Source: Holophagaceae bacterium
GTDB taxonomy: Bacteria; Acidobacteriota; Holophagae; Holophagales; Holophagaceae
Assembly: GCA_025363715.1 (NCBI GenBank)
Contig: JANYLR010000031.1
Location: 19,380-83,379, forward strand
Reading direction: 5' to 3'
Length of the DNA stretch: 64,000 bases
Part shown: positions 41,145 through 50,129 of the stretch, in pieces
Position numbering within the stretch: the stretch's first letter is position 1
Layout: every line of letters begins with the position of its first letter
Program-made: the position numbers and the translations under genes
The notes under the pieces: model-generated
What the model was told of the DNA's origin: nothing
What the model saw: the letters and a program-made list of their open reading frames with translations, nothing else
The model's database searches: none

Positions 41145-41582
41145 ATGAAGATCTATTCCGTCACTGCTTCTATCCTTGCAAGTGCGATCTCTGCCTCAGC
41201 ACAAACCTATACCCCACCGAATGGGTCGAAGTATTTAGTTAATGTGCAGGTCACCAGGACGGACACAGGAGACGAGGTTCATCTCAAGGTGACTCTCTCA
41301 GCCCCACCAGTTTCCGAATCTCTTCCGGTATGTAACCAGGCCTTTTTCTATGGTTGGATTGCTACAAACAAACAGAGGCTCACGATAACTCAAACCAAGG
41401 ACGAAGATTCTCCATATGGATTCAAGGCTGTGCGCCAAACTTTTTCGGCAGGGGAGAAAATTACGCTTGAGACTGATTTACCAAAGGCCTTTGTAGATGC
41501 TGTCGGTTCTCATTTGCATGCCGGCGTCGGTCTCGTCGGGGGCGCTTACTACCCGACCCAAAATTTGTTGGTTAAAAAATAA
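41145..41582 (+). CDS. Hypothetical exported protein (low GC)
   Basis: A 145-residue protein with a signal peptide (MKIYSVTASILASAISASAQ) and a single ~125-residue beta-rich domain (YLVNVQVTRTDTGDEVHLKV, GEKITLETDLPKAFVDAVG). No family recognised. AAAGGAG precedes ATG 41145, while the earlier start in the track lies in repeat sequence. AT-rich like the gene before it; both are followed by copies of the same attC-like repeat, so they look like a two-cassette import. Confidence 0.65.
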   Translation: MKIYSVTASILASAISASAQTYTPPNGSKYLVNVQVTRTDTGDEVHLKVTLSAPPVSESLPVCNQAFFYGWIATNKQRLTITQTKDEDSPYGFKAVRQTFSAGEKITLETDLPKAFVDAVGSHLHAGVGLVGGAYYPTQNLLVKK

Positions 41583-41637
41583 ATCTCATTTTTGGCTCGA
41601 ATCGGCGACGAAAAACCTTTTCCCAAGGCGCCGCTGG

Positions 41638-41727
41638 GCCTAACCCCCCGCTCAACTCAGGCCCCGCCTGCACTGCCTTCCGTTCTCTCTCGACATTCCG
41701 CTCCCTCGGCTTCTCTTAGCGCCCCGG
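41638..41727 (+). repeat. attC-like half repeat, copy 2
   Basis: GCCTAACCCCCCGCTCAACT... aligned with copy 1 over ~89 bp, located 55 bp after the stop of the exported protein. The right half is again missing. Confidence 0.5.
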
Positions 41728-41805
41728 CGCAGATAAGGCCGATGAGCCTCGTTCGATGACCCCTCCATTTCAATCCCACAGCACTCCCATGTCCGGAGTC
41801 CCGCC

Positions 41806-42282
41806 ATGCCCTCTCCCTTGCGCCGGATGGCTGTGCCATTACTCTCGGCGGCGATGCTGGTTTTCGCCTTCCTGTCATTAGCCTGCGGGCCCCAGTCGGC
41901 CGGGTCGGACAGTGCCCTTGCGGCCATGCTGAAGTCCCAGGCGGAGGCCTGGGACCAGGCGATCATCCGCAGGGACGCGAAGGCGATCGCCGACAACATG
42001 AGCGCGGATTTCCGGCATATTGGCAAGTCGGGTGACATGGCCGATCGGGCCGCCTTCCTGCGGGACCTGATGTCGCCGGACCTGGTGATCCACCCCTACA
42101 CGGTCGAGGATTTCGATGTGCGCATCTACGGTGACTGCGCCCTGCTCTGCGGCCGCACGCGCATGACCGGGACCTACCAGGGCAAACCCTTCCGATCGCA
42201 CTACCGCTACATCGATACCTACGTCCGTCAGGACGGACGGTGGCGGGTCTGCAGTGTGCAGATCACGGCCCTTCCCGAGTAG
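41806..42282 (+). CDS. DUF4440/SnoaL-like (NTF2-fold) lipoprotein
   Basis: A 158-residue protein with a signal and lipobox (AFLSLACGP), then an NTF2-like fold: LKSQAEAWDQAIIRRDAKAI, NMSADFRHIGKSG, DVRIYGDCALLCGRTRMTG and YIDTYVRQDGRWRVCSVQI. This matches the DUF4440 family of small-ligand-binding or enzyme-like proteins. Substrate unknown. GC content returns to the genomic norm, so it marks the end of the low-GC island. Confidence 0.8.
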   Translation: MPSPLRRMAVPLLSAAMLVFAFLSLACGPQSAGSDSALAAMLKSQAEAWDQAIIRRDAKAIADNMSADFRHIGKSGDMADRAAFLRDLMSPDLVIHPYTVEDFDVRIYGDCALLCGRTRMTGTYQGKPFRSHYRYIDTYVRQDGRWRVCSVQITALPE

Positions 42283-42291
42283 GCCGGGCCG

Positions 42292-43008
42292 CTAACCACC
42301 CAGCAGCCCGTCCACGAAGGCCGGCACCAGCTCGGTGGCCTTGCCGGTGCGGGCTTCCTGGAAGGCACTGGCCACCAGGCTGGGCTCCAGGTTCAATTCC
42401 AGGGTGCGGGCGCCAGGGCTCACGGCCTCGATGAAGCCCGCGGCCGGATAGACATGGCCGCTGGTGCCGATGGCCACAAAGAGATCGCAGGCTTCCAGGG
42501 CCTCGTAGATGCGCTCCATCTCCAGGGGCAGCTCGCCGAACCACACGATGTGCGGGCGCACGGGGCCGCGACCGCAGGCGTGGCAGCAGCTTGCGTGGTC
42601 CAGGTCGCCTGGCCAGGCCTGGACGCGGCCGCAGGCGAGGCAGCGGCCTTTCAGCAGCTCGCCGTGCATGTGGAGCAGGTGCTTCGATCCGGCGCGATCA
42701 TGCAGATCATCCACGTTTTGGGTCACCAGCAGGAAGTCGCCCGGCCATTCGCGCTCCAGCCGGGCCAGGGCCAGGTGGGCGGCATTGGGCTGCACGGTGG
42801 CGAGGCTGCGCCGCCGCTCGTTGTAGAAGCGGTAGACCAGCTCCGGATCCCGGCGAAAGGCCTCGGGCGTGGCCACCTCCTGCACCCGGTGGTTCTCCCA
42901 GAGGCCGTCCGCCGCGCGGAAGGTGCGCAGCCCGCTTTCCGCAGAGATGCCAGCGCCGGTGAGGATGACGATGCGGGCGGCGCGGGTGGAGGGCATGGCG
43001 AGTTCCAT
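42292..43008 (-). CDS. cobB: NAD-dependent protein deacylase, sirtuin class III
   Basis: A 238-residue sirtuin. Motifs are [14 protein letters not shown] (NAD binding), [19 protein letters not shown] with the catalytic His, zinc cysteines CLACG and CCHACG, and IVWFGE. FYNERRR contains the Tyr-x-x-Arg pair of class III enzymes that accept succinyl and malonyl groups, so desuccinylase activity is likely alongside deacetylation. It removes lysine acyl marks using NAD. Convergent with the DUF4440 gene. Confidence 0.9.
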   Translation of the reverse strand: MELAMPSTRAARIVILTGAGISAESGLRTFRAADGLWENHRVQEVATPEAFRRDPELVYRFYNERRRSLATVQPNAAHLALARLEREWPGDFLLVTQNVDDLHDRAGSKHLLHMHGELLKGRCLACGRVQAWPGDLDHASCCHACGRGPVRPHIVWFGELPLEMERIYEALEACDLFVAIGTSGHVYPAAGFIEAVSPGARTLELNLEPSLVASAFQEARTGKATELVPAFVDGLLGG

Positions 43009-43043
43009 GGAAGAGGTGGCTCGAGTTTCAAGGACAACTGATT

Positions 43044-43110
43044 ACCGCCAAGGCGCCAAGAACTGCAGCGGCAGACAAACGATCCAGAGTTTTCTTGGCG
43101 TCTTGGCCGT
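43044..43110. repeat. Inverted repeat upstream of the sirtuin gene
   Basis: ACCGCCAAGGCGCCAAGAA (43044-43062) and TTCTTGGCGTCTTGGCCGT (43092-43110) pair at 17 of 19 positions. Each arm contains an internal CGCCAAG/GCCAAG repeat, the same style as 302-369. The 159-bp gap has nothing else clear. Confidence 0.65.
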
Positions 43111-43167
43111 GAATCTTTTGACCTGGATTGGCGCAAACGCCTCGGCTGCCTTCGTGCCCTTAGGTTC

Positions 43168-44820
43168 TTACTTCGTGCTCTTCGTGGAAATCTTTTCCCC
43201 CAGGTCCAAGGCCTTGCCATCCACGGCGCCCGGCTTGATCCCCAGTTCATGCGCCAATGTGGGAGCCAGGTCCACGGTGCGCACGGGCTCGGGGCGCTGA
43301 CCGGCCTTCCAGGGGCCCCAGAAGATCAAGGGGACGCGGCGATCGTAGGCGTTGGGCGTGCCGTGGCCCGTCGCGTATTCCGTAGGGGGCGTGCCGAAGA
43401 CCACGAGCGGCTTCACGGCCATGAGGAGATCGCCGCTGCGCTCGGGGTGGAAGCTGCGGCGCAGAAGGACCCGCAGGCTGCTGTCCCGGGGGCTGCCGGT
43501 GGCCGCCGGGTCCGTGGCCTGCAGTTCCGCGGCGGTATACGCGTCGGCCACTTCCGGCCGGCTTCGCAGCCAGACCTGGGCCCGCTTCAGGACCTCCGCG
43601 CGATCCAGGTTCACGGCCTGTACGGCGGCTTCGTCAAGGTAGAGGGTATTGGGTTCCGCCGAGGGCTTCAGCAGGTTGCGATCCACCTTGAAGGTGGTTT
43701 TGAGATCGGCCTGTAGGGCTGCCAGGAAGGGTTCGGCGAGCAGGCGCCGCGCCGGGAAGCCCGATTCCGCGAGGGCCTCGGGGATATCCACCCCCCCATG
43801 GTCGGCACACAGCACCACCCAGGCGCCCGGATGCTGGCGGCGCAGGCGGTTCAGGAGCCGGTCCAGCAGGTGGTCCAGGCGGTGGATTTGGTCGCGCATC
43901 TCGGTGCCGAGGGTGCCATAGCCGTGGCCGATGTAGTCCGTGGCTGAGAAGCTGATGGCCAGCAGATCCGTGCCGGGGCCCTTCCCCAGCCGCTCGCCGG
44001 CCAGCAGGGCTTCGGCCGCGTCCAGGGTCACCGCGTCCAGAAAGGGGGAGCGCCGGAAGCGGCCTTCGAAGCCCTTGTCCAGGGGCATGCCCGCGCCCTG
44101 GATGAGGCGGGGCAGGGCACCGTTGCGAACGGTCTGGGGGCCGAAGGTCCAGGACCCGGAGCGTCCTTCTGGGGTGGCGGGATCCTTCGACCAGAGCCAG
44201 CTGTCGCCGGTGATGCGGCCTGAAAGACCACGGTCATAGCTCAACAGCCATTCGGGCAGGCGGTCGGCGTAGATGGTGGAGCTGGTGAATCCCGCCGGGC
44301 CGGTGAACCAGTAGACGCCCGTGGGCTTCCGTCCAGCCATGAGGATGGCGGCGCGGTCCTTCCCGGATACCGCGAAGACCCGGCTCCCGGGCACCTGGGC
44401 CTGCAGCCAGTCGCCCAGGGTATCGCCGAGGAAGCGGGCATTCGAGGAACTGGGCTGGCCCGGCGCATGCAGGGCCTTGGCGGCGGGATCCTCCACGCAG
44501 TAGACGAGCTTGTCCGTGGCGCGATCGTGCCAGCGGTTTTCCACGATGCCGGTATTGGCCGGGAAGCGTCCGCTGAGCAGGACCGAATGGCCGGGGCCCG
44601 TCTCGGTGAAGCCGTGGTCGTGATAGGCCTCGGTAAAGAAAACGCCTTCTTGGCGCAGCCGGGCGAAGCCGCCTTTCAGCTCCGGACCGTAGGTCTGCAT
44701 CAACTCCGTGGACAGCTGATCCACAGAAATCACGATCAGGAGTTTCGGGCGCGGCCTGGCCGCCGGTGCGGCGACCAGGGCCGGGACGAGGAGGAGGGGA
44801 ACGAGGACGAGAGAACGCAT
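43168..44820 (-). CDS. Alkaline phosphatase-superfamily exported phosphatase/phosphodiesterase (PafA-like)
   Basis: A 550-residue protein: signal (LVLVPLLLVPALVAAPAA), then an alkaline-phosphatase-fold domain. LLIVISVDQLSTELMQTYG holds the first metal Asp, FTETGPGHSVLLSG holds the Thr nucleophile, and VLCADHGGVDIPEAL and TGHGTPNAYDRRVPLIF hold the later metal Asp/His ligands. It ends with an AP-like segment (TVDLAPTLAHELG). Probably a periplasmic phosphomonoesterase that scavenges phosphate. ATG 44820 overlaps the stop of the upstream gene (TGATG); the 756-residue ORF in the track includes an unrelated frame upstream. Confidence 0.85.
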   Translation of the reverse strand: MRSLVLVPLLLVPALVAAPAARPRPKLLIVISVDQLSTELMQTYGPELKGGFARLRQEGVFFTEAYHDHGFTETGPGHSVLLSGRFPANTGIVENRWHDRATDKLVYCVEDPAAKALHAPGQPSSSNARFLGDTLGDWLQAQVPGSRVFAVSGKDRAAILMAGRKPTGVYWFTGPAGFTSSTIYADRLPEWLLSYDRGLSGRITGDSWLWSKDPATPEGRSGSWTFGPQTVRNGALPRLIQGAGMPLDKGFEGRFRRSPFLDAVTLDAAEALLAGERLGKGPGTDLLAISFSATDYIGHGYGTLGTEMRDQIHRLDHLLDRLLNRLRRQHPGAWVVLCADHGGVDIPEALAESGFPARRLLAEPFLAALQADLKTTFKVDRNLLKPSAEPNTLYLDEAAVQAVNLDRAEVLKRAQVWLRSRPEVADAYTAAELQATDPAATGSPRDSSLRVLLRRSFHPERSGDLLMAVKPLVVFGTPPTEYATGHGTPNAYDRRVPLIFWGPWKAGQRPEPVRTVDLAPTLAHELGIKPGAVDGKALDLGEKISTKSTK

Positions 44821-45461
44821 CAGAAGGCCACCCCCACCCCGAAGGTCCACAGCCGCTCGAACTCTTGCCCGCTGCCCTGGGCCGTGAAGTAGGTGGCCAG
44901 ATCCGAGGCGCTGCTGAGCTTCACCGGCCGGTCCCTGCTGACCGGCTGCTGGTAGCTGGCCGCCAGATAGGGATGGACCACCACGGAGGGGATGCGCCAG
45001 CGGGTGCCCACCCGCAACCAGGTGCGGCTGAGGTTCTGGGCGTTCGAAGCCCCGGTGGTGTCGAAGGTGTAGCGCTGGAACCGCTGGATCAGGCCGATCT
45101 CGCCGGCGATCCCCACGAAGGGCACCCAGATCTGCGCGTTCAGGCCCACACCGGCTCCCTGCTGCTTGAGCTTCGTGGCCTGGGACACGGTGTTCAGGGC
45201 CAAGCTGCCATCCGCCGAGAACTGCGAGTATTCCAAGCCAGCCTCCAGCTTCAGGAGGGGCCCCACCTGGAAGAGCCGACGGTTCACGGAGGCGATGTAG
45301 CCCTTGCCGGTGTCGAACTCCTTGGACGCCAGCTGCACGCTGCCTGAGATCAGGGTCTGGGGCAGGTTCTGGCCGGAAGCCCGCGGCAGCTCCAGGCGCA
45401 GGTCCCACTGGGCGCAAAGCGGCAGGGCCGCGAGGCAAATCGGAAGGACGGCAAGACGCAT
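44820..45461 (-). CDS. Predicted outer-membrane beta-barrel protein, unknown
   Basis: A 213-residue protein with a signal peptide (MRLAVLPICLAALPLCAQ) and alternating amphipathic strands ending in an aromatic-terminated strand (FERLWTFGVGVAF), typical of small outer-membrane barrels. No family recognised. ATG 45461 starts the signal peptide; the track extension upstream is in the intergenic region. It is coupled to the phosphatase by a TGATG overlap, so the pair likely form an export or uptake unit. Confidence 0.7.
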   Translation of the reverse strand: MRLAVLPICLAALPLCAQWDLRLELPRASGQNLPQTLISGSVQLASKEFDTGKGYIASVNRRLFQVGPLLKLEAGLEYSQFSADGSLALNTVSQATKLKQQGAGVGLNAQIWVPFVGIAGEIGLIQRFQRYTFDTTGASNAQNLSRTWLRVGTRWRIPSVVVHPYLAASYQQPVSRDRPVKLSSASDLATYFTAQGSGQEFERLWTFGVGVAF

Positions 45462-45507
45462 CGGAGCTCCGGCAGGATCTCCGATCATACCGCCTGACTG
45501 GACGCGT

Positions 45508-46083
45508 CTACTTCCACTTGATGGAACAGCCCCGGCTCGCGGGTTGTTCGGCTGGCACAGGCTTACCGGCCAGCAGGGCCTCGGTGGCGACCTCAAGATC
45601 GCGCACCGTCACCTTGGCGGGATCGCGCCAGCTGTCATCCATGCGCCCGCGGTAGACCAGTTTTCGAGAGGCATCGAACAAGAAGAAATCCGGCGTGCAG
45701 ACGGCGCCGAAGGCGCGGGTCACCGCCTGGGGCTCGTCCTTGAGGTAGGGGAAGACGAAGCCCTGCCCCTTGGCCTGGGCCCGCATGTCCGCCAGGGATT
45801 CCTTGGCATGGGAATCCACATCGTTGGCATTGATGCCGAGGACCGCGATCCGGCCCGTGTACCTTGTCGCGTAGGCATGGATACGGGCCTGGGTGGCCAG
45901 CACGTAGGGACACTCGGTGCTGAGGAACACCACCATCAGGGGGATGGAGGATCCGGACCCATGCACCTTTCCGTCCGTGCCGGGAAGGCTGAAAGCGGGG
46001 CAGGGATCGCCCAGCTTCAGGCCAGCGGGCGCCTGGGCCACCAGGGCTGAGACCAGGAAAAGCGAGAGCAGGAGACGCCTCAC
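45508..46083 (-). CDS. Exported thioredoxin-fold (redoxin/AhpC-TSA-like) protein
   Basis: About 191 residues with a signal peptide (RRLLLSLFLVSALVAQAPA) and a redoxin core: LKLGDPCPAFSLPGTDG, VVFLSTECPYVLATQARIH, FPYLKDEPQAVTRAFGAVCTPDFFLF, and GCSIKWK at the end. The usual CxxC is reduced to a single Cys (ECPY), so it is not a simple thioredoxin. GTG 46083 overlaps the upstream stop by GTGA and gives a clean signal; GTG 46095 is the track start. It is a paralogue of the next gene, retaining the same C-terminal GCSIKW. Confidence 0.8.
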   Translation of the reverse strand: MRRLLLSLFLVSALVAQAPAGLKLGDPCPAFSLPGTDGKVHGSGSSIPLMVVFLSTECPYVLATQARIHAYATRYTGRIAVLGINANDVDSHAKESLADMRAQAKGQGFVFPYLKDEPQAVTRAFGAVCTPDFFLFDASRKLVYRGRMDDSWRDPAKVTVRDLEVATEALLAGKPVPAEQPASRGCSIKWK

Positions 46084-46628
46084 CGGGACCGCCACTTGAT
46101 GCTGCAGCCCATGCTGGGATGCTGCACCACCATGGGTTCGTTCCCCGCCAGCACGCCTTCGATGGCCTCTCTCAGATCCTGGTGGGTGACGTGAGCGGCG
46201 TCCTTCCAGTTATCGTCCAGGCGGCCCCGGTAGCACAGGCGGCGATGGCTGTCGTAGAGGAAGAAATCCGGCGTGCAGGCGGCGCCCAGATCCCGGGCGA
46301 AGGTCTGCTCCTCGTCCCACAGGTAGGGAAAGACGAAGCCCTTGGCCTGGGTCCGCCTGCGCATGGCCTCGAAGCTATCATCGGGGTAGGTCACGGCGTC
46401 GTTGGCGTTGATGCCCACCGCGGCGCAGCGCCCGGCGTAGGCCTTGGCCAGGGCATTGAGGCGTTCATCCACAGCCTGCACGTAGGGGCAGTGATTGCAC
46501 ATGACCACCACCAGCAGGGCGGGGGTGTGGAAATCGTGAAGGGACCAGAGTCGACCATCCACTCCCGGCAGGGTGAAGTCCGGGCAGGCGGTGCCAAGGG
46601 GAACCATGGTGGATTCCAGGAGTGCCAT
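46080..46628 (-). CDS. Cytoplasmic thioredoxin-fold (redoxin) protein
   Basis: A 182-residue protein from ATG 46628 (GGAGG 5 bases upstream). Same fold as its downstream paralogue but without a signal: LGTACPDFTLPGVDGRLW, VVMCNHCPYVQAV with a real CxxC (CNHC), FPYLWDEEQTFARDLG, ACTPDFFLYD, and GCSIKWRSR. The family is often annotated as thioredoxin family protein or AhpC/TSA. The two form a cytoplasmic/exported redox pair in one operon, divergent from the sigma-54 activator gene. Confidence 0.85.
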   Translation of the reverse strand: MALLESTMVPLGTACPDFTLPGVDGRLWSLHDFHTPALLVVVMCNHCPYVQAVDERLNALAKAYAGRCAAVGINANDAVTYPDDSFEAMRRRTQAKGFVFPYLWDEEQTFARDLGAACTPDFFLYDSHRRLCYRGRLDDNWKDAAHVTHQDLREAIEGVLAGNEPMVVQHPSMGCSIKWRSR

Positions 46629-46705
46629 GGGAACCTCCAGAGTGTTTCTCTTCTTATCGTAGGCCGTGGGGCAAGCGATGATCAGCACTCTGTCATTTTT
46701 TTGAC

Positions 46706-46733
46706 TTGACCCTTCGACCCTTGCATCTAGGCT
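46706..46733 (+). promoter_or_regulatory. Sigma-70-like promoter candidate for the sigma-54 activator
   Basis: TTGACC (46706-46711), 16-bp spacer, TAGGCT (46728-46733), about 20 bp before ATG 46753. Confidence 0.35.
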
Positions 46734-46752
46734 AATTTCAAGCAAGGAGCCC

Positions 46753-48189
46753 ATGACCCAACTGCCCCGCCTTCACTGGTCCACCCTCGGGGACGATACC
46801 GGGGGGCTGGAGCATCGGTGGGCGGCCCTGTGGGACGTGTCCGTGGATCGCGGCACCTCGCCGGCCCTGGCGCCGAAGGATGTGGACCTCTGGGTGATCA
46901 GCGCCAAGGGCGCCTGGCCACCGCCGGAGCTCAACCGCATGATGGCCGAAGTGGCGGCCCTGCCCATCCTGCTGGGGCTCCAGCCCGAGGCGCCGCCCCT
47001 GGATTCCAAGACTCTGTCGGAATGGGGCTCGCTGGGTTCCGTGCGGTGGGGCGTGCTGGGTCCCGAGCCACCCATGCCGGGCCTGCGTCCCCGGTCCGGC
47101 ACCACCACCCAGCTGAGCGCCTCCCAGGCCCTGGCCTTCGGCCTGGTGGGCACCAGCGCCGCCATGCAGGACGTGCTGGCCCGCGCCCGCAGCGCTGCCG
47201 CCACCCGCGCCACGGTGCTGCTGCTGGGGGAGAGTGGCACGGGCAAGGAAGTCATCGCCCGGGCCATCCACCGCATGAGTGCCGACCAGGCCCAGCCCTT
47301 CGTGGCCGTGCACTGTGGGGCCATCCCCGACAACCTGCTGGAATCGGAGCTCTTCGGCTACAACAAGGGCGCCTTCACGGATGCCCGGAAGGATACGCCG
47401 GGCAAGTTCCGCGAAGCCCACGGCGGCACGATCTTCCTGGATGAAGTGGGCACCATGCCCCTGGGCGCGCAGGTGCGCCTGCTGCGGGTGGTGCAGGAGC
47501 GGGAGGTCCAGCCTCTGGGCGGCGGCGCTCCCGTGAAGGTGGATGTCCGCGTGGTGACCGCCTCCAATGTTGATCTGTGGAAAAAGGTCCAGGACGGCAG
47601 CTTCCGGGAGGACCTGTTCTACCGGCTGGAGGTCGTGCCCATCACCATGCCGCCCCTGCGGGCCCGGCGAGAGGAAGTGCCCTTCCTGGCCCAGCATTTC
47701 CTCAACCGGAAGGCCCGGGAGCATGGCCTGTATCCCAAGGCCTTGCACCCCAGCGTCGATCCCCTGCTCATGTCCCTGCCCTGGCCTGGCAATGTGCGTC
47801 AGCTGGAAAACGCCATCGAGCGGGCCATCGTGCTTTCGGGCAAGCGCCCTGTGCTGACCCGGGAGGATTTCGCCTTTCTGGCCGAGCGCATGAGCGAGCT
47901 CCCTGCCGAGTCCACCCCCAAGGCTGGTTGGACCCCCCTCCCCGCCGATGCCTTCACCTCCCAGTCCGCGGCCGCTTTCGGCATGGACCTGCCCGCGGAG
48001 GGGTTGGACCTGAACCAGGTGGTCTCAGACATGGAGAAGACCCTCATGCTCCAGAGCCTGGCCATCACCCGGGGCAACAAGAAGCGGGCCGCCGACCTGC
48101 TGGGCCTGAAGCGCACCACCTTCCTGGAAAAGATGAAGCGGCTGGACCTGGAAGATCCGGAAACGGCCGAGGCCACCGATCCGGCCTGA
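46753..48189 (+). CDS. Sigma-54-dependent transcriptional activator (NtrC family)
   Basis: A 478-residue activator. The N-terminal ~125 residues are a non-receiver domain of unknown type. The AAA+ domain shows Walker A GESGTGKE (~159-166), [14 protein letters not shown] (the sigma-54 contact loop, GAFTDA instead of GAFTGA), Walker [11 protein letters not shown] and the arginine-finger/sensor regions ([34 protein letters not shown]). The C-terminal Fis-type helix-turn-helix is [20 protein letters not shown]. Its target is unknown; I saw no clean -24/-12 promoter in the adjacent gaps. Confidence 0.92.
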   Translation: MTQLPRLHWSTLGDDTGGLEHRWAALWDVSVDRGTSPALAPKDVDLWVISAKGAWPPPELNRMMAEVAALPILLGLQPEAPPLDSKTLSEWGSLGSVRWGVLGPEPPMPGLRPRSGTTTQLSASQALAFGLVGTSAAMQDVLARARSAAATRATVLLLGESGTGKEVIARAIHRMSADQAQPFVAVHCGAIPDNLLESELFGYNKGAFTDARKDTPGKFREAHGGTIFLDEVGTMPLGAQVRLLRVVQEREVQPLGGGAPVKVDVRVVTASNVDLWKKVQDGSFREDLFYRLEVVPITMPPLRARREEVPFLAQHFLNRKAREHGLYPKALHPSVDPLLMSLPWPGNVRQLENAIERAIVLSGKRPVLTREDFAFLAERMSELPAESTPKAGWTPLPADAFTSQSAAAFGMDLPAEGLDLNQVVSDMEKTLMLQSLAITRGNKKRAADLLGLKRTTFLEKMKRLDLEDPETAEATDPA

Positions 48190-48230
48190 TGCACGGACCA
48201 GCTTGAAAGAGGTAACCCAAATGGAATAAA

Positions 48231-48256
48231 CACGGGGGAGCCCCTGCTCCCCCGTG
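48231..48256 (+). terminator. Terminator after the sigma-54 activator gene
   Basis: CACGGGGGAG and CTCCCCCGTG form a perfect 10-bp stem with a 6-base loop, 41 bp past the stop; moderately T-rich downstream. Confidence 0.7.
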
Positions 48257-48437
48257 CCATTTCCCCCCAACGGTTCACTCACCGCGACCATCTGGCCGGT
48301 CGCACTTCATAGATGCAGTTTCAAGCGAATTGGTTCCCGGAAGCCCCCTGCTAACCTTGGCCTATGAGCATGGAGCAGGAGCGGAGTGCCACTTTGGCGA
48401 AGTCGAAGCCCGGAGGGCGCGGCACTGGAGGTGCCGC

Positions 48438-49307
48438 GTGACGAACGCGATGCATTTGAGGTGGAAACTTGAGGTTCCAGACGCTCAGGAAGAGGGTCTG
48501 TGCGCCTGGCTGGAAGCCGAGGGCTCCTCCGCCTTCTACCGCGAAGCCGATCCACCCAGGGCCTGCTACGCCTACTTTCCGCCGAACCAGCCACCGCCGG
48601 AGCCCACGGGCCTGGGGGCTTTCCCCGGGGTGCGGCTCCAGGAGGCCGAGGCCTTTGGCGACGAGGACTGGTTGGCCAAGAGCCGGGAGGGCTTCGGCGC
48701 CTTCGATGTGGGCACCCGGTTCCATGTACGGCCCCTTTGGGATCTGGTCCCTGGTCCCGCGAATCGCATCGATCTGGTCGTTAATCCGGGGCTGGCTTTT
48801 GGCACGGGTGGCCACGAGACCACCCGGCTTTGCATGGAACTGCTGGAGCAGCTATCCTTGGCCGATCGACTTCAGGGTCCCATCCTGGATATCGGTGCGG
48901 GTACGGGCATCCTGTCTCTCGCAGCCTATCTGTTGGGGGGACGGAACCTGGCGGCTTTCGACATCGACCCGGATTGTGGGCCGGCCATGGCTGAGCTCAT
49001 GGAACTGAATGCCCACCTGCTGCGAGGGGCGAGGCCCTACGAAAGCTTCGTGGGCACCCTGGATCACCCAAGGGTCCAGGGCCCCTATCAAGGGCTGCTG
49101 GCCAACATCCTGCTGGAAACCATCCAGGAGCTGCTACCCGGCATGGCCGAGGTGGCTGCCCCGGGTGGCTGGCTCGTGGCCAGCGGGATCCTGGCGGAGC
49201 GCACCGATGAGGCCCTGGTGAGCCTGGTCTCCCACGGATTCAAGCCTGAAAAGGTACTGGCCGAGGGCGAGTGGATCGCGATCTTGGCCGTACGGGAGGT
49301 GGCATGA
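48438..49307 (+). CDS. prmA: Ribosomal protein L11 methyltransferase
   Basis: A 289-residue protein. An N-terminal substrate-recognition domain (LRWKLEVPDAQEEGLCAWLE) is followed by a SAM methyltransferase domain: NPGLAFGTGGHETTRLC, ILDIGAGTGILSLAA (motif I), GLLANILLETIQELLP (motif IV). PrmA trimethylates L11 lysines and the N-terminus. GTG 48438 has a textbook GGAGG 6 bases upstream; ATG 48450 is the alternative and the track's ATG 48330 is too early. Its stop overlaps murI by ATGA. Confidence 0.9.
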   Translation: MTNAMHLRWKLEVPDAQEEGLCAWLEAEGSSAFYREADPPRACYAYFPPNQPPPEPTGLGAFPGVRLQEAEAFGDEDWLAKSREGFGAFDVGTRFHVRPLWDLVPGPANRIDLVVNPGLAFGTGGHETTRLCMELLEQLSLADRLQGPILDIGAGTGILSLAAYLLGGRNLAAFDIDPDCGPAMAELMELNAHLLRGARPYESFVGTLDHPRVQGPYQGLLANILLETIQELLPGMAEVAAPGGWLVASGILAERTDEALVSLVSHGFKPEKVLAEGEWIAILAVREVA

Positions 49308-50095
49308 ACCGCGCGGATCGTCCCATCGGTGTCTTCGATTCGGGCATCGGCGGGCTCACCGTCATCCACGCCCTGCGCCAACTGCTGCCCCAGGAAGACC
49401 TGATCTATCTGGGGGATACGGCCCGGCTGCCTTACGGCACCAAGAGCCATCGCACCATCGAGCGCTACACTTTGCAGATGGGCGAGCTGCTCCAGCGCCA
49501 CGATCCCAAGCTCGTGGTCATCGCCTGCAACACCGCCAGCGCCCACGGCCTGACGGCTCTTCAGGCCGTGAGCCCCTGCCCGGTGATCGGAGTGATCGAG
49601 CCCGGCTCCGAGGCCGCTGCGGAGATCCCGGGTCCGGTGGGCATCATTGGAACGTTGGCCACCATCAGCAGCGCGGCCTACGAGTCCGCCATCCTCCGGC
49701 GCGACCCCGGCAAGATCATCCATAGCGTGGCCTGTCCATTGCTGGTACCCCTTGCAGAAGAGGGCTGGTTCGATGATCCCGTCACGGACAGCATCTGCCG
49801 CCGCTACCTGAACCAGCTGCCCTTCGAGGCCAAGACCGTGGTCCTGGGCTGCACCCACTACCCGACCCTTCTAAGCAGCCTGGAACGCACCCGCCCCGGC
49901 ACTCGCTGGATCGACAGCGGCCGGGTCACGGCCAAGGCGGTGGATCGCCTGCTCCAGGGTAGCCTGGGCTATCGTACCGCCAGCGCCCGCGGCGGGTTCC
50001 GAGTACAACTGACGGACGCCAGCACCCGTCTTCAGGAAGTCGGCAGCCGCTTCCTCGAAGAACCGCTGGGAGATGTCGAAGTGGTGGAAATCTAG
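49304..50095 (+). CDS. murI: Glutamate racemase
   Basis: A 263-residue racemase making D-glutamate for peptidoglycan. PIGVFDSGIGGLTVIHALR, LGDTARLPYGTKS, IACNTASAHG (first catalytic Cys) and VLGCTHYPTL (second catalytic Cys) are all present. ATG 49304 overlaps the prmA stop by 4 bases and replaces the track start at 49271. C-terminal region is normal length. Confidence 0.95.
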   Translation: MNRADRPIGVFDSGIGGLTVIHALRQLLPQEDLIYLGDTARLPYGTKSHRTIERYTLQMGELLQRHDPKLVVIACNTASAHGLTALQAVSPCPVIGVIEPGSEAAAEIPGPVGIIGTLATISSAAYESAILRRDPGKIIHSVACPLLVPLAEEGWFDDPVTDSICRRYLNQLPFEAKTVVLGCTHYPTLLSSLERTRPGTRWIDSGRVTAKAVDRLLQGSLGYRTASARGGFRVQLTDASTRLQEVGSRFLEEPLGDVEVVEI

Positions 50096-50129
50096 CTGGA
50101 AAGTAGAGCCTGCGCCGGGTAAGCGCCGG

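Noticed and set aside
40981-41727. Complete integron attC sites
   Set aside because: Left halves only; no GTTRRRY right half or integrase in the window. Kept as attC-like repeats.
43168-45438. 756-residue ORF for the alkaline phosphatase
   Set aside because: The first 206 residues are an out-of-frame reading of the beta-barrel gene; the signal peptide begins at 44820.
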